Positions 50,823 to 57,998 of a stretch of DNA of 64,000 bases are shown one piece after another. Source of the DNA: CAZEHS01 sp964424355 (GTDB lineage: Bacteria; Bacillota; Clostridia; Peptostreptococcales; Acidaminobacteraceae). The notes beneath the pieces were generated by a model. It made no database searches, was not told the DNA's origin, and saw nothing but the letters and a program-made list of their open reading frames with translations. The DNA lies in assembly GCA_964424355.1 (NCBI GenBank), contig CAYRIO010000015.1, forward strand, positions 1 through 64,000, read 5' to 3'. The translations under genes and the position numbers were made by a program. Numbering within the stretch: position 1 is the stretch's first letter; every line of letters starts with the position of its first letter.

Positions 50823-51887
50823 TTAGAGTCGGATCATGGCGCCAAGCGCATTCGTGAATTTGCTCATATCCAGACCTGTAGAGGTGCCTACCAGCTTAGC
50901 GCCTTCTACCGTATGCAGAATCTCGGTATCTACAGCCATGTTTTTCTTGATATAGGTGTCAATCCCGTTCATACGGGCACCACCGCCGGTAAGGAATATA
51001 TGATCGATATGGTTCCCTGTGCTTCGGGAGGTATAGAACTTGAAGATCCGCTCTATCTCCTCCAGCCAGCCGTCCACGGTGGTCCGGCAAAGGTTGTGGA
51101 TCCGGGAGGCCTCCGATTCGTCCGACAGCTCCCTGCTCAGGGGAAGGATGGCTGTTTTCTGAATCCGTGCCTCTTCCTTCGAATTGCCTATGAAATTGGT
51201 GATGCCGGCATCGATATCCCGGCTGCCGATATTGAGAAGCCGATTGAACCGGTAGTGGCCTTTTTCAATGATATTGAGGTTGATCTGCCGGTGGCCGATA
51301 TCGATCACCGCGATGGTCTTATCCTGTGTGTCCATCCCCTGGTTGACTTTCCGGGCTCCGGACAGGAGCTTGCACTGGCTGTTGGCGTGGATATCCAGGG
51401 CATAGGGCTTCAATCCGATATTCTCCAGCAGGGTCAGATGGCTTTCAACGATATCCTTAGGCAGGGCCGCCACCATGACGTTGGTCATTGGGGTCGTGCC
51501 ATCGGTGCTCTCCCCCATGATTTTGGACTGAACCACATATTGGCTTAAATCAATGGGGAGGTAGTTCTGGATCTCGTAGCTGATCATATCCTTCAGATCT
51601 TTGGGCTTCACCGTGGGCAAGGTCATTTCGCGGATGACGCACATGCTGCTTTCAATGGTACACACCGCTGGGGTGCCAATGATATGGTTTTCGTGGAGGG
51701 AGCCCTTTAAAACATCCCGCAGGCTCTCCGGTTTTCGAATTTGTCCATCTTCATAAGAATCCTCAGGGATAGGAATTTTAATGGCGGCGTTGATACTGAT
51801 GTGCTGCCCCTCCGTAAAGCCCGACAGGATTTTAGCCGAATAAGCGCCAAGATCAATAGCTGCAAGGTTCTTCTTTTTTTTGCTCAT
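50823..51887 (-). CDS. pilM: Type IV pilus assembly ATPase-like protein PilM
   Basis: PilM is an actin-like cytoplasmic protein that binds PilN. The 354-residue protein starts KKKKNLAAIDLGAYSAKILS (phosphate-1 motif), and contains ISYEIQNYLPIDLSQYV, a second phosphate loop KTIAVIDIGHRQINLNII, and the adenosine motif IFLTGGGARMNGIDTYIKKN. These are the FtsA/PilM landmarks. Ribosome site AAGGGGGG is nine bases upstream. A 249-bp gap with a strong hairpin separates it from the pilin gene. Confidence 0.93.
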   Translation of the reverse strand: MSKKKKNLAAIDLGAYSAKILSGFTEGQHISINAAIKIPIPEDSYEDGQIRKPESLRDVLKGSLHENHIIGTPAVCTIESSMCVIREMTLPTVKPKDLKDMISYEIQNYLPIDLSQYVVQSKIMGESTDGTTPMTNVMVAALPKDIVESHLTLLENIGLKPYALDIHANSQCKLLSGARKVNQGMDTQDKTIAVIDIGHRQINLNIIEKGHYRFNRLLNIGSRDIDAGITNFIGNSKEEARIQKTAILPLSRELSDESEASRIHNLCRTTVDGWLEEIERIFKFYTSRSTGNHIDHIFLTGGGARMNGIDTYIKKNMAVDTEILHTVEGAKLVGTSTGLDMSKFTNALGAMIRL

Positions 51888-52136
51888 GCAGGGATCCCCC
51901 CTTGTCTCTGGTTTTAGATTATTTGAAGCGGATTCCGGGTTGCCGGTCCGCCTGTTTCCGTGGGGAAAATAATGTCTACCCGTTTAAATGGCGCTTCTGT
52001 CTGTTCTGCAATGTTGATCATGGGTGTATTCTGTGCAAACAACGGACCATAGCAAGCCGTTTGATTTCAAAAAACTTATGTAGGGTAATATCTGTGCAGA
52101 AGCTTGAATCAAGCTTCTGCACAGACTGATTCTAGA
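51888..52136 (-). other. Non-coding region between the second pilin gene and pilM
   Basis: It holds the 17-bp hairpin at 52091-52125 and then about 200 bases with no gene on either strand. An AAGTTTTTTGAAATC run follows the hairpin on the minus strand. The last 20 bases contain the pilM ribosome site. I see no convincing promoter. Confidence 0.5.
52091..52125 (-). terminator. 17-bp hairpin after the second pilin gene
   Basis: TCTGTGCAGAAGCTTGA (52091-52107) and its complement at 52109-52125 form a nearly perfect 17-bp palindrome. It starts 12 bases after the pilin stop. No U-tract follows directly. It would stabilise the abundant pilin message and lower expression of pilM and later genes. 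Confidence 0.75.
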
Positions 52137-52508
52137 TCAAGGCGTTGGTGCTGCTGGTTCTTCGGCAGGATAGTGCCCCATTACATCGCCTGTCCCAGGA
52201 CCATCCACCGATACATTCCCCTCACCATCAACTGAGAGTGTAACGTCCCCAAGCCCTGTGGCATTGGCGTTCAGATACGCGTCTAAGTCCCCATAAGCTG
52301 GTGCAGCTTCCGTAGGATGTGCTGCGATATACGCCTCTGCTGCCCTACCGATAACCTGTGAAGTGGCGTTGTTTGCGGCAAGATCCGCATCCTGCATGTA
52401 CTGCCCAATCATAGGCAGGCCGATCATTGCCAAGATGGCCAAAATGGCGATAACGATAATCAATTCAATCAGGGTGAAGCCTTTTTTCTCCTTCATCAGT
52501 TTGAACAT
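52137..52508 (-). CDS. pilA: Type IV major pilin, second copy (PilA2)
   Basis: Read from MFKLMKEKKG at 52508 the prepilin has 123 residues: leader of 10 residues, cleavage before FTLIELIIVIAILAILAMIG with mature Glu5, then a short Ala/Asp-rich domain with SQVIGRAAEAYIAAHPTEAA and a Pro/Ala tail HYPAEEPAAPTP. Ribosome site AAAGGAGGTA lies five bases upstream and is close to ideal. The frame also has a GTG at 52559 with its own ribosome site AGAGGAGGTGA, adding 17 residues. The domain is closely similar to the upstream pilin (52650-53000), so the genes are tandem duplicates. No cysteine is present. Confidence 0.93.
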   Translation of the reverse strand: MFKLMKEKKGFTLIELIIVIAILAILAMIGLPMIGQYMQDADLAANNATSQVIGRAAEAYIAAHPTEAAPAYGDLDAYLNANATGLGDVTLSVDGEGNVSVDGPGTGDVMGHYPAEEPAAPTP

Positions 52509-52649
52509 GTCACTACCTCCTTTGGAATGGTTAGAGTTAATTCCAGCAAATGCTGACACCTCGTCACCTCCTCTACAGCATTTTAATGATTTGATATCTA
52601 TATCAACCCCGGTATTGCCTATCGGGTTAAAGCCTTTGAAGACCCGTCT
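52509..52649 (-). promoter_or_regulatory. Structured leader between the two pilin genes
   Basis: On the minus strand ACGGGT (52647-52642 region) can pair with AACCCG (52628-52623), and the same AACCC can instead pair with GGGTT (52609-52605). A third element, the 16-base palindrome TTGATATCTATATCAA (52591-52606), overlaps the last arm. The two ribosome sites of the second pilin gene lie downstream. The alternatives could control translation or decay of the pilin mRNA. I see none of the conserved cyclic di-GMP riboswitch motifs. Confidence 0.45.
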
Positions 52650-53000
52650 TTAATCTCCTGGATAGTGGGATTCTTCCGGCCCGGCAACCGTCACATCCCC
52701 ATCGATCACCGTAAAGCTATAGTCTCCGGTTGCCAGTGCCTGCTTGGATACGCTGTTCAGGTAAGGTTCCAGATCCGCGCTGGTGGGGGTTGCGCCGCCT
52801 GTTTTTGCAACGTAGGCCTCCACCGCCCTGCCAATCACGGTGCAGTTACTGGTGGCCATGCGTTTTTCGGCATCGTCCCGGTACTGTGTATAGATCGGGA
52901 GACCGATCACAGCCAGAATCGCCAGGATGGCAATCACAATGATCAGCTCGATGAGCGTGAACCCTTTGACGCCGAATGCCTTGCGGCGCCGGATATTCAT
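52650..53000 (-). CDS. pilA: Type IV pilin, first copy (PilA1)
   Basis: The 116-residue prepilin has the leader MNIRRRKAFGVKG, cleavage before FTLIELIIVIAILAILAVIG (mature Glu5) and a small domain with NCTVIGRAVEAYVAKTG, DLEPYLNS and the end HYPGD. It shares block after block with the second pilin (VIGRA-EAY-A; L-YLN; HYP). It contains one cysteine and so cannot form the usual C-terminal disulphide loop. It overlaps pilC by 4 bases (ATGA). Confidence 0.93.
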   Translation of the reverse strand: MNIRRRKAFGVKGFTLIELIIVIAILAILAVIGLPIYTQYRDDAEKRMATSNCTVIGRAVEAYVAKTGGATPTSADLEPYLNSVSKQALATGDYSFTVIDGDVTVAGPEESHYPGD

Positions 53001-54208
53001 GACCGCTTCACCGCTTCGAACATTTTGAACAGCGGCAGGGCGATGGAGATGACGATGAATCCCACGATAACAGCCATGATGACAATCATTAAGGGTTCAA
53101 AGAGGGTGACCAGCTGTTGAATGCCGGTGTCCACCTCTTCATCGTAGAAGTTGGCGGTTTTATCCAACATATCGTCCAGGGTGCCGGATTCCTCCCCGAT
53201 CTGGATCATATTGCCCACCATGGGCGGGAACAGTACATAGCGCCTCACAGGGGTTGCCAGGTCACTGCCCCGCTGAACTTCCTCCCGGACCTTGCTGAGT
53301 CCTTCAATGATCACCCGGTTGCCAACGACCTTTTCTACATTTTCCAAGGCCTCAATCAGCGGAACACCGCTGGAAAGCATGGTGGAGAGGGTTCTGGAAA
53401 ATCGGGCCACGGCAATTTTTCGGGTAAGCGGACCAATGACCGGCAGCTTCATAATCAGGTTGTCATAGTGCCAGCGCCCCTTGGGGGTCATGATATAGCG
53501 GTTGATCCCATAGAACAACAGGCCGATTCCGCCTAATACCAGATACCAGTAATGTGCCATGATACTGCTGAGAAACAGCAGGATCTGCGTGGGAAGCGGC
53601 AGTGCCACCCCAGTATTTTCAAAAAGAGTGATGAATTTGGGGAGCACGAAGGAAATCAGGAAGGCAACCACGAGGGTGGCAACAACTGCAAGGACGATGG
53701 GGTACACCATGGCCCCCTTGATCTTGTTCTGGATCTTGGCTTCTTTTTCATAGTGGACCGCCAGCCGCTGAATGATCATATCCAAGGAGCCGCTGGCCTC
53801 TCCTGCCATGATCATGTTGATCATCAGTTCGGAGAAATAATCCGGGTGCCGCCGCATGGATTCCGATAATGTAGAGCCTTCATTCACTTCTTGGTAGAGC
53901 TCCCCGATGACTTTCTTGAAGCTCTTGTGATCCGTTTGGCCCCAAAGTGTATTCAAGCTGGTTACAATGGGAACCCCGGCAAAAAGCATGGCATACAGCT
54001 GTCTGCAGAAGATGGCGATATCCTTGGTGCGAATCCCCGTAAAAAGCTTGACCTCTCGGGAAACACCACTGTATTCTTCTTCAATGGATACCGGGTAGCT
54101 CTGGTTTCCCCGCAGCATCTGAATGACTTCCTTGCGGGATTTCGCCTTGAATACCCCCTGCAGGATTTCACCATTCGTGCTGACCGCCTTGTATTTGAAC
54201 TGACCCAT
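52997..54208 (-). CDS. pilC: Type IV pilus inner-membrane platform protein PilC
   Basis: PilC is the membrane platform on which PilB and PilT act. The 403-residue protein has two GspF domains: FCRQLYAMLFAGVPIVTSLN and ARFSRTLSTMLSSGVPLIEA, three main membrane segments (about 165-190, 215-235, 375-398), and the conserved NMIQIGEESGTLDDMLDKTA. The start begins YKAVSTNGEILQGVFKAKSR. It follows pilT by 13 bases. Confidence 0.96.
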   Translation of the reverse strand: MGQFKYKAVSTNGEILQGVFKAKSRKEVIQMLRGNQSYPVSIEEEYSGVSREVKLFTGIRTKDIAIFCRQLYAMLFAGVPIVTSLNTLWGQTDHKSFKKVIGELYQEVNEGSTLSESMRRHPDYFSELMINMIMAGEASGSLDMIIQRLAVHYEKEAKIQNKIKGAMVYPIVLAVVATLVVAFLISFVLPKFITLFENTGVALPLPTQILLFLSSIMAHYWYLVLGGIGLLFYGINRYIMTPKGRWHYDNLIMKLPVIGPLTRKIAVARFSRTLSTMLSSGVPLIEALENVEKVVGNRVIIEGLSKVREEVQRGSDLATPVRRYVLFPPMVGNMIQIGEESGTLDDMLDKTANFYDEEVDTGIQQLVTLFEPLMIVIMAVIVGFIVISIALPLFKMFEAVKRS

Positions 54209-54221
54209 AGCCTCACCTCAC

Positions 54222-55295
54222 TTATACTGCGCCGACGTCGGCACCACCCAGCATTTTCATGGTGATGTCATATTCGAAACAGTGATTCACAACATTTTCC
54301 CGAGATATCAATGCCCGCTTATACAGATCGATGAGGGCATTGTCCATGGTCTGCATCCCCTGTCGGGCTCCGGTCTGCATCGCGGATTGGATCTGGTGGG
54401 TTTTTCCTTCCCGAATCATATTGCGGATACCGGGGGTTGCCAGAAGAATCTCAAAGGCTGCAATCCGCCCTTCTTTATCCGCCCGGGGCAGAAGCTGTTG
54501 GGAGATAATCCCTTCCAGAACACCTGCAAGCTGTACACGGATCTGCTGCTGCTGGTAAGGTGGAAAGACATCGATGACCCGGTCGATGGTTTTCGCTGAC
54601 CCCTGTGTGTGCAGGGTGGATAGAACCAAATGCCCCGTTTCCGCTGCGGTTATCGCTATGGAGATGGTTTCCAGATCCCGCATTTCTCCCACGAGGATTA
54701 CATCCGGATCCTGGCGAAGCGCTGCCCGGAGACCTCTTTCGAAGCTACGGGTGTCGTCACCGACTTCCCGCTGATTGATGATGGCCTTATCATGCTTGTG
54801 CAGATACTCAATGGGATCCTCCAGGGTGACAATGTGGCAATCCCGCTCCTGATTGATCAGCTGGATCATGGAGGCCAGGGTTGTGGATTTCCCGCTTCCG
54901 GTTGGCCCTGTAACGAGGATCAATCCCCGGGGCTTCCGAGCCATCTCCTTGGCGCTGGCGGGGAGCATCAGATCTTCCGGCGTTGGGATATCTGTGTTCA
55001 CAACCCGAAGTGCGATACTGTAGCTGCCGCGCTGCTTAAAAGCATTCATCCGGTAGCGGCCCATGCCGGGAACTGAAAAGGACATATCCAATTCACCATT
55101 CTCATCCAACTGCTTCAGCTGGTGCTCTTTCATGATCCCCTTCAACACGTTGTGGATGTCCTCGTTATCAAGGGGCTCCATATCCACCCTTCTCAGAGAG
55201 CCATCCACACGCAGCACCGGAGGCACTTTCACGGTAATATGGATATCCGATGCCCTTTTCTCCAGCGCCATCTTTAATAATGCAACATGGTCCAT
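54222..55295 (-). CDS. pilT: Pilus retraction ATPase PilT
   Basis: PilT drives pilus retraction and twitching. The 357-residue hexameric ATPase has Walker A VTGPTGSGKSTTLASMIQ, the Asp box with EDPIEYLHKHDKAIINQREV, Walker B DPDVILVGEMRDLETISIAI, the His box TGHLVLSTLHTQGSAKTIDR, and the PilT-specific end GIRNMIREGKTHQIQSAM. The last motif distinguishes it from PilB. It lies 11 bases after pilB and 13 before pilC. Confidence 0.96.
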   Translation of the reverse strand: MDHVALLKMALEKRASDIHITVKVPPVLRVDGSLRRVDMEPLDNEDIHNVLKGIMKEHQLKQLDENGELDMSFSVPGMGRYRMNAFKQRGSYSIALRVVNTDIPTPEDLMLPASAKEMARKPRGLILVTGPTGSGKSTTLASMIQLINQERDCHIVTLEDPIEYLHKHDKAIINQREVGDDTRSFERGLRAALRQDPDVILVGEMRDLETISIAITAAETGHLVLSTLHTQGSAKTIDRVIDVFPPYQQQQIRVQLAGVLEGIISQQLLPRADKEGRIAAFEILLATPGIRNMIREGKTHQIQSAMQTGARQGMQTMDNALIDLYKRALISRENVVNHCFEYDITMKMLGGADVGAV

Positions 55296-55306
55296 ATTCA
55301 GCCTCC

Positions 55307-56986
55307 TTAGTCCAGGTGATAAGTCATCCGAATCATCTCTTCAGTGGTGGTGGTGCCACTCAGGACATGCTCCATGCAGGATTGTCTCAGGGTTGTCATT
55401 CCCTCTGCCATAGCCGCCTGACGAAGCGCATCCGAGCTTTGCTGCGTATCGATGAGGGTTTTGATCCGTTTCGTGATCGGCAGCACCTCTTGAATGGCTG
55501 TTCTGCCGCGATAGCCCGTATGACCGCAGGCGTTGCATCCGTGCCCCCTGTAGAGGGTGGTATTCAGCGGAATCCCCATGAGCCTGCTTTCCATCTCGTT
55601 GGAGGGGTAGGATTCCTTGCAGTGTGAACAGATTACCTTCACAAGCCGCTGGGCAACCACACCTACCAGTGAACTGGATAGCATGAATGCCTCTACGCCC
55701 ATGTCCATCATTCTGGCAATGGTGGATACTGTATCATTGGTATGAACCGTACTCAGCACCAAGTGACCTGTAATAGCAGCTCTGACTGCTATCTGAGCCG
55801 TTTCCATATCCCGTATCTCGCCTACCATGATAATGTCCGGATCCTGCCTGAGAATCGACCGGAGCCCACTGGCGAAGGTAAGACCTGCCTTCGGATTGAT
55901 CTGGGATTGGTTGACCCCGAAAAGCCTGTATTCGGCAGGGTCTTCAATGGTGATGATGTTTTTGCCGACCTGATTGAGCTCTTTGAGAACCGCATACAGC
56001 GTGGTGGTCTTCCCGCTGCCGGTAGGCCCGGTGACTAAAATCATGCCATAAGGGTTCTTGATGATGCCTTCAAACCGCTCCCCGTTGCTTCCTGTGAATC
56101 CCAGATCCTGCTTTGTCATGACCGTGCCGCTCCTGTCCAGGAGCCGGATAACGATTTTTTCCCCGTAGACACCCGGAAAAACGGAAATCCGCATATCAAT
56201 GTCTTGCCCTTCCACGTTCATTTCGATGCGGCCGTCCTGCGGGGCCCGGCGCTCAGCAATGTTCATCTTGCCCATAATCTTAATCCGGGCAGAAATCGCC
56301 AGCTGACTGGACTTCGAGGGTGTCATGTGTTCCTGAAGCTCCCCATCCACACGGTACCGGACACGGACAATCTTTTCGAAGGGTTCGATATGAATATCAC
56401 TGGCGCGCATTTTCACCGCTTGCGTGATGATGGAATTCACCAGTTTGACCACCGGCGCATTGTTGATTTGCTTGAGGACGTCTTCATCCTCCAAAGATTC
56501 TTCTATCCCTTCATAGGCTTCCTGAAATTCTTCCATCACCAATTCCGCACTGGCCTGCTGATAGTGGGAATCAATGGCGGCCATGATGTCACTCCGTGAA
56601 GCAATCACCGGGATGACATCATGACCTGTAGCAAGCTTGACATCATCAAAAGCGAATATATTCATGGGATCTGTCATGGCAATGATTATTTTTCCGTCTT
56701 CCAGCCTCAGCGGTATCATTTCATGGCGTCGGGCCAGACGTTCACTGATCAGTCGGGCCGTTTCCGGTTCAATGGGGTACTTATCAAGAGCCGCCCGGGG
56801 AATACCCAACTGGAGTTCCAGGACTTCAATGAATTGATTTTCGCTGAGCATCCCCTCATCTATCAGGATTTGCCCCAGCTTCTTGTTGGTGATCCGCTGA
56901 ATGTCCAAGGCACTTCTGAGCTGCTCGCTGGTAATCATATTTGTCTCTACAAGCAAATCTCCGAGTTTCCTGTTCTTGCCGTTCAT
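55307..56986 (-). CDS. pilB: Pilus extension ATPase PilB
   Basis: PilB powers pilus extension. The protein of about 560 residues has an N-terminal MshEN-type domain (about 5-150, with KKLGQILIDEGMLSENQFIE; in some homologues this binds cyclic di-GMP), Walker A VTGPTGSGKTTTLYAVLKEL, Walker B DPDIIMVGEIRDMETAQIAV, and a tetracysteine zinc motif (CSHC ... CNAC). I place the start at the ATG at 56986, which has ribosome site AAGGTGGTG; in-frame starts up to 56998 are possible. It is the first gene of the pilus operon. Confidence 0.95.
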   Translation of the reverse strand: MNGKNRKLGDLLVETNMITSEQLRSALDIQRITNKKLGQILIDEGMLSENQFIEVLELQLGIPRAALDKYPIEPETARLISERLARRHEMIPLRLEDGKIIIAMTDPMNIFAFDDVKLATGHDVIPVIASRSDIMAAIDSHYQQASAELVMEEFQEAYEGIEESLEDEDVLKQINNAPVVKLVNSIITQAVKMRASDIHIEPFEKIVRVRYRVDGELQEHMTPSKSSQLAISARIKIMGKMNIAERRAPQDGRIEMNVEGQDIDMRISVFPGVYGEKIVIRLLDRSGTVMTKQDLGFTGSNGERFEGIIKNPYGMILVTGPTGSGKTTTLYAVLKELNQVGKNIITIEDPAEYRLFGVNQSQINPKAGLTFASGLRSILRQDPDIIMVGEIRDMETAQIAVRAAITGHLVLSTVHTNDTVSTIARMMDMGVEAFMLSSSLVGVVAQRLVKVICSHCKESYPSNEMESRLMGIPLNTTLYRGHGCNACGHTGYRGRTAIQEVLPITKRIKTLIDTQQSSDALRQAAMAEGMTTLRQSCMEHVLSGTTTTEEMIRMTYHLD

Positions 56987-57123
56987 GATCATCACCACCT
57001 TGTCGCCAGTTTAAAACAAATGATTGCAATCACTCTGGGTAATACACAATTTATGGGTTAATCTTTCTATACCCATGAAACCCAGAATAATCACACAACT
57101 CCCCGGCATGAGAATTGTACACA

Positions 57124-57164
57124 CAAAAAAATAAAGCGCCTGAGCCCAAATGGGCTAAGCGCTT
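57124..57164 (-). terminator. Intrinsic terminator after codY
   Basis: On the minus strand AAGCGC-type arms (57164-57159 with 57139-57134) and AGCCCA/TGGGCT (57056-style inner arm at 57056 is not used; the arms are 57151-57156 and 57043-free) form an interrupted stem that ends in TTTATTTTTTT. The clear pairs are GCGCTT with AAGCGC outside and TGGGCT (57151-57156) with AGCCCA (57143-57148) inside. It separates topA-codY from the pilus operon. Confidence 0.88.
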
Positions 57165-57200
57165 CATGACTTGAAACAGTTTTTTAAAAAAATATTTTTT

Positions 57201-57980
57201 TTATTTTTTGTGGTTTTTCAATTCTTCCAGCAATTTATCGTTAAGAATTCGGATATGTGTCCCTTTCATCCCCAGGGATCGCGATTCAATCACGCCTGCG
57301 CTTTCAAACTTCCGCAGGGCGTTAACGATAACTGATCGGGTTATACCCACACGGTCTGCAATCTTGCTGGCAACAAGAAGCCCTTCATCGCCATCCAATT
57401 CTTCGAAAATATGTTCCACAGCTTCCAGCTCTGAATACGAAAGGGTTCCAACTGCCATCTGTACAATGGCACGTTTCCGTGCTTGCTCTTCAATGATTTC
57501 GGTTCGGGCCCGCAGAATTTCCATACCGACAACCGTTGCCGCATATTCAGCCAACACCAGGTCCTCGTCCATGAAAGCGTCTTTGTGTCTGGCCAGCAAA
57601 AGTGTTCCCAACCGTTCTCCATTGCCATTGATGGGAACCACCGTGACAAACTTATGGAAGCTGCCATGTTCATTCGCCAAGATTTCAAGCAGATGATCAC
57701 CGGTGATATTTGACTCAGTTTCCTGAATTTTAAGCAGATTATCGTTATAGCCTTCCGGAAAAACCTGATCCCCTGTTGCTTCTTCCAAAACCGCAGAGTT
57801 TTCATCACGATCGGCAAGACTGATTCCAAGGATTTTACCTTTGCGGCTGACGACATACACATTGGACACCAAAATTTCCCGAAGTATGTCACCCAAATTG
57901 CCGAATGAAATCTTTTGGTTACCCGTTTGCTGCAGAATCCGGTTCAGCTTTCGTGTTTTTTCTAGCAACGAGCTTGCCAT
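57201..57980 (-). CDS. codY: Global transcription regulator CodY
   Basis: CodY senses GTP and branched-chain amino acids and represses starvation genes in low-GC Gram-positives. The 259-residue protein has the N-terminal GAF domain (about 1-155, with VYVVSRKGKILGISL) and the highly conserved C-terminal winged helix SKIADRVGITRSVIVNALRK followed by FESAGVIESRSLGMKGTHI. It follows topA by 18 bases. In Bacillus subtilis codY stands directly before flgB; here the pilus operon lies between. Confidence 0.97.
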   Translation of the reverse strand: MASSLLEKTRKLNRILQQTGNQKISFGNLGDILREILVSNVYVVSRKGKILGISLADRDENSAVLEEATGDQVFPEGYNDNLLKIQETESNITGDHLLEILANEHGSFHKFVTVVPINGNGERLGTLLLARHKDAFMDEDLVLAEYAATVVGMEILRARTEIIEEQARKRAIVQMAVGTLSYSELEAVEHIFEELDGDEGLLVASKIADRVGITRSVIVNALRKFESAGVIESRSLGMKGTHIRILNDKLLEELKNHKK

Positions 57981-57998
57981 AAACGTCCTCCTGTAAGA

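Noticed and set aside
50265..51548. 427-codon open frame on the plus strand opposite pilN and pilM
   Set aside because: The minus strand carries unmistakable pilM and pilN with ribosome sites; the plus frame has no motif or ribosome site.
52509..52649. Cyclic di-GMP (GEMM) riboswitch before the second pilin gene
   Set aside because: The conserved GGGCAAACC and CGCAAAGCC-type motifs and tetraloop receptor are absent.
56999..57123. Riboswitch or strong promoter upstream of pilB
   Set aside because: Only a TACAAT-like box and an imperfect ATGGGT/ACCCAT stem are visible; no consistent -35 or known aptamer pattern.
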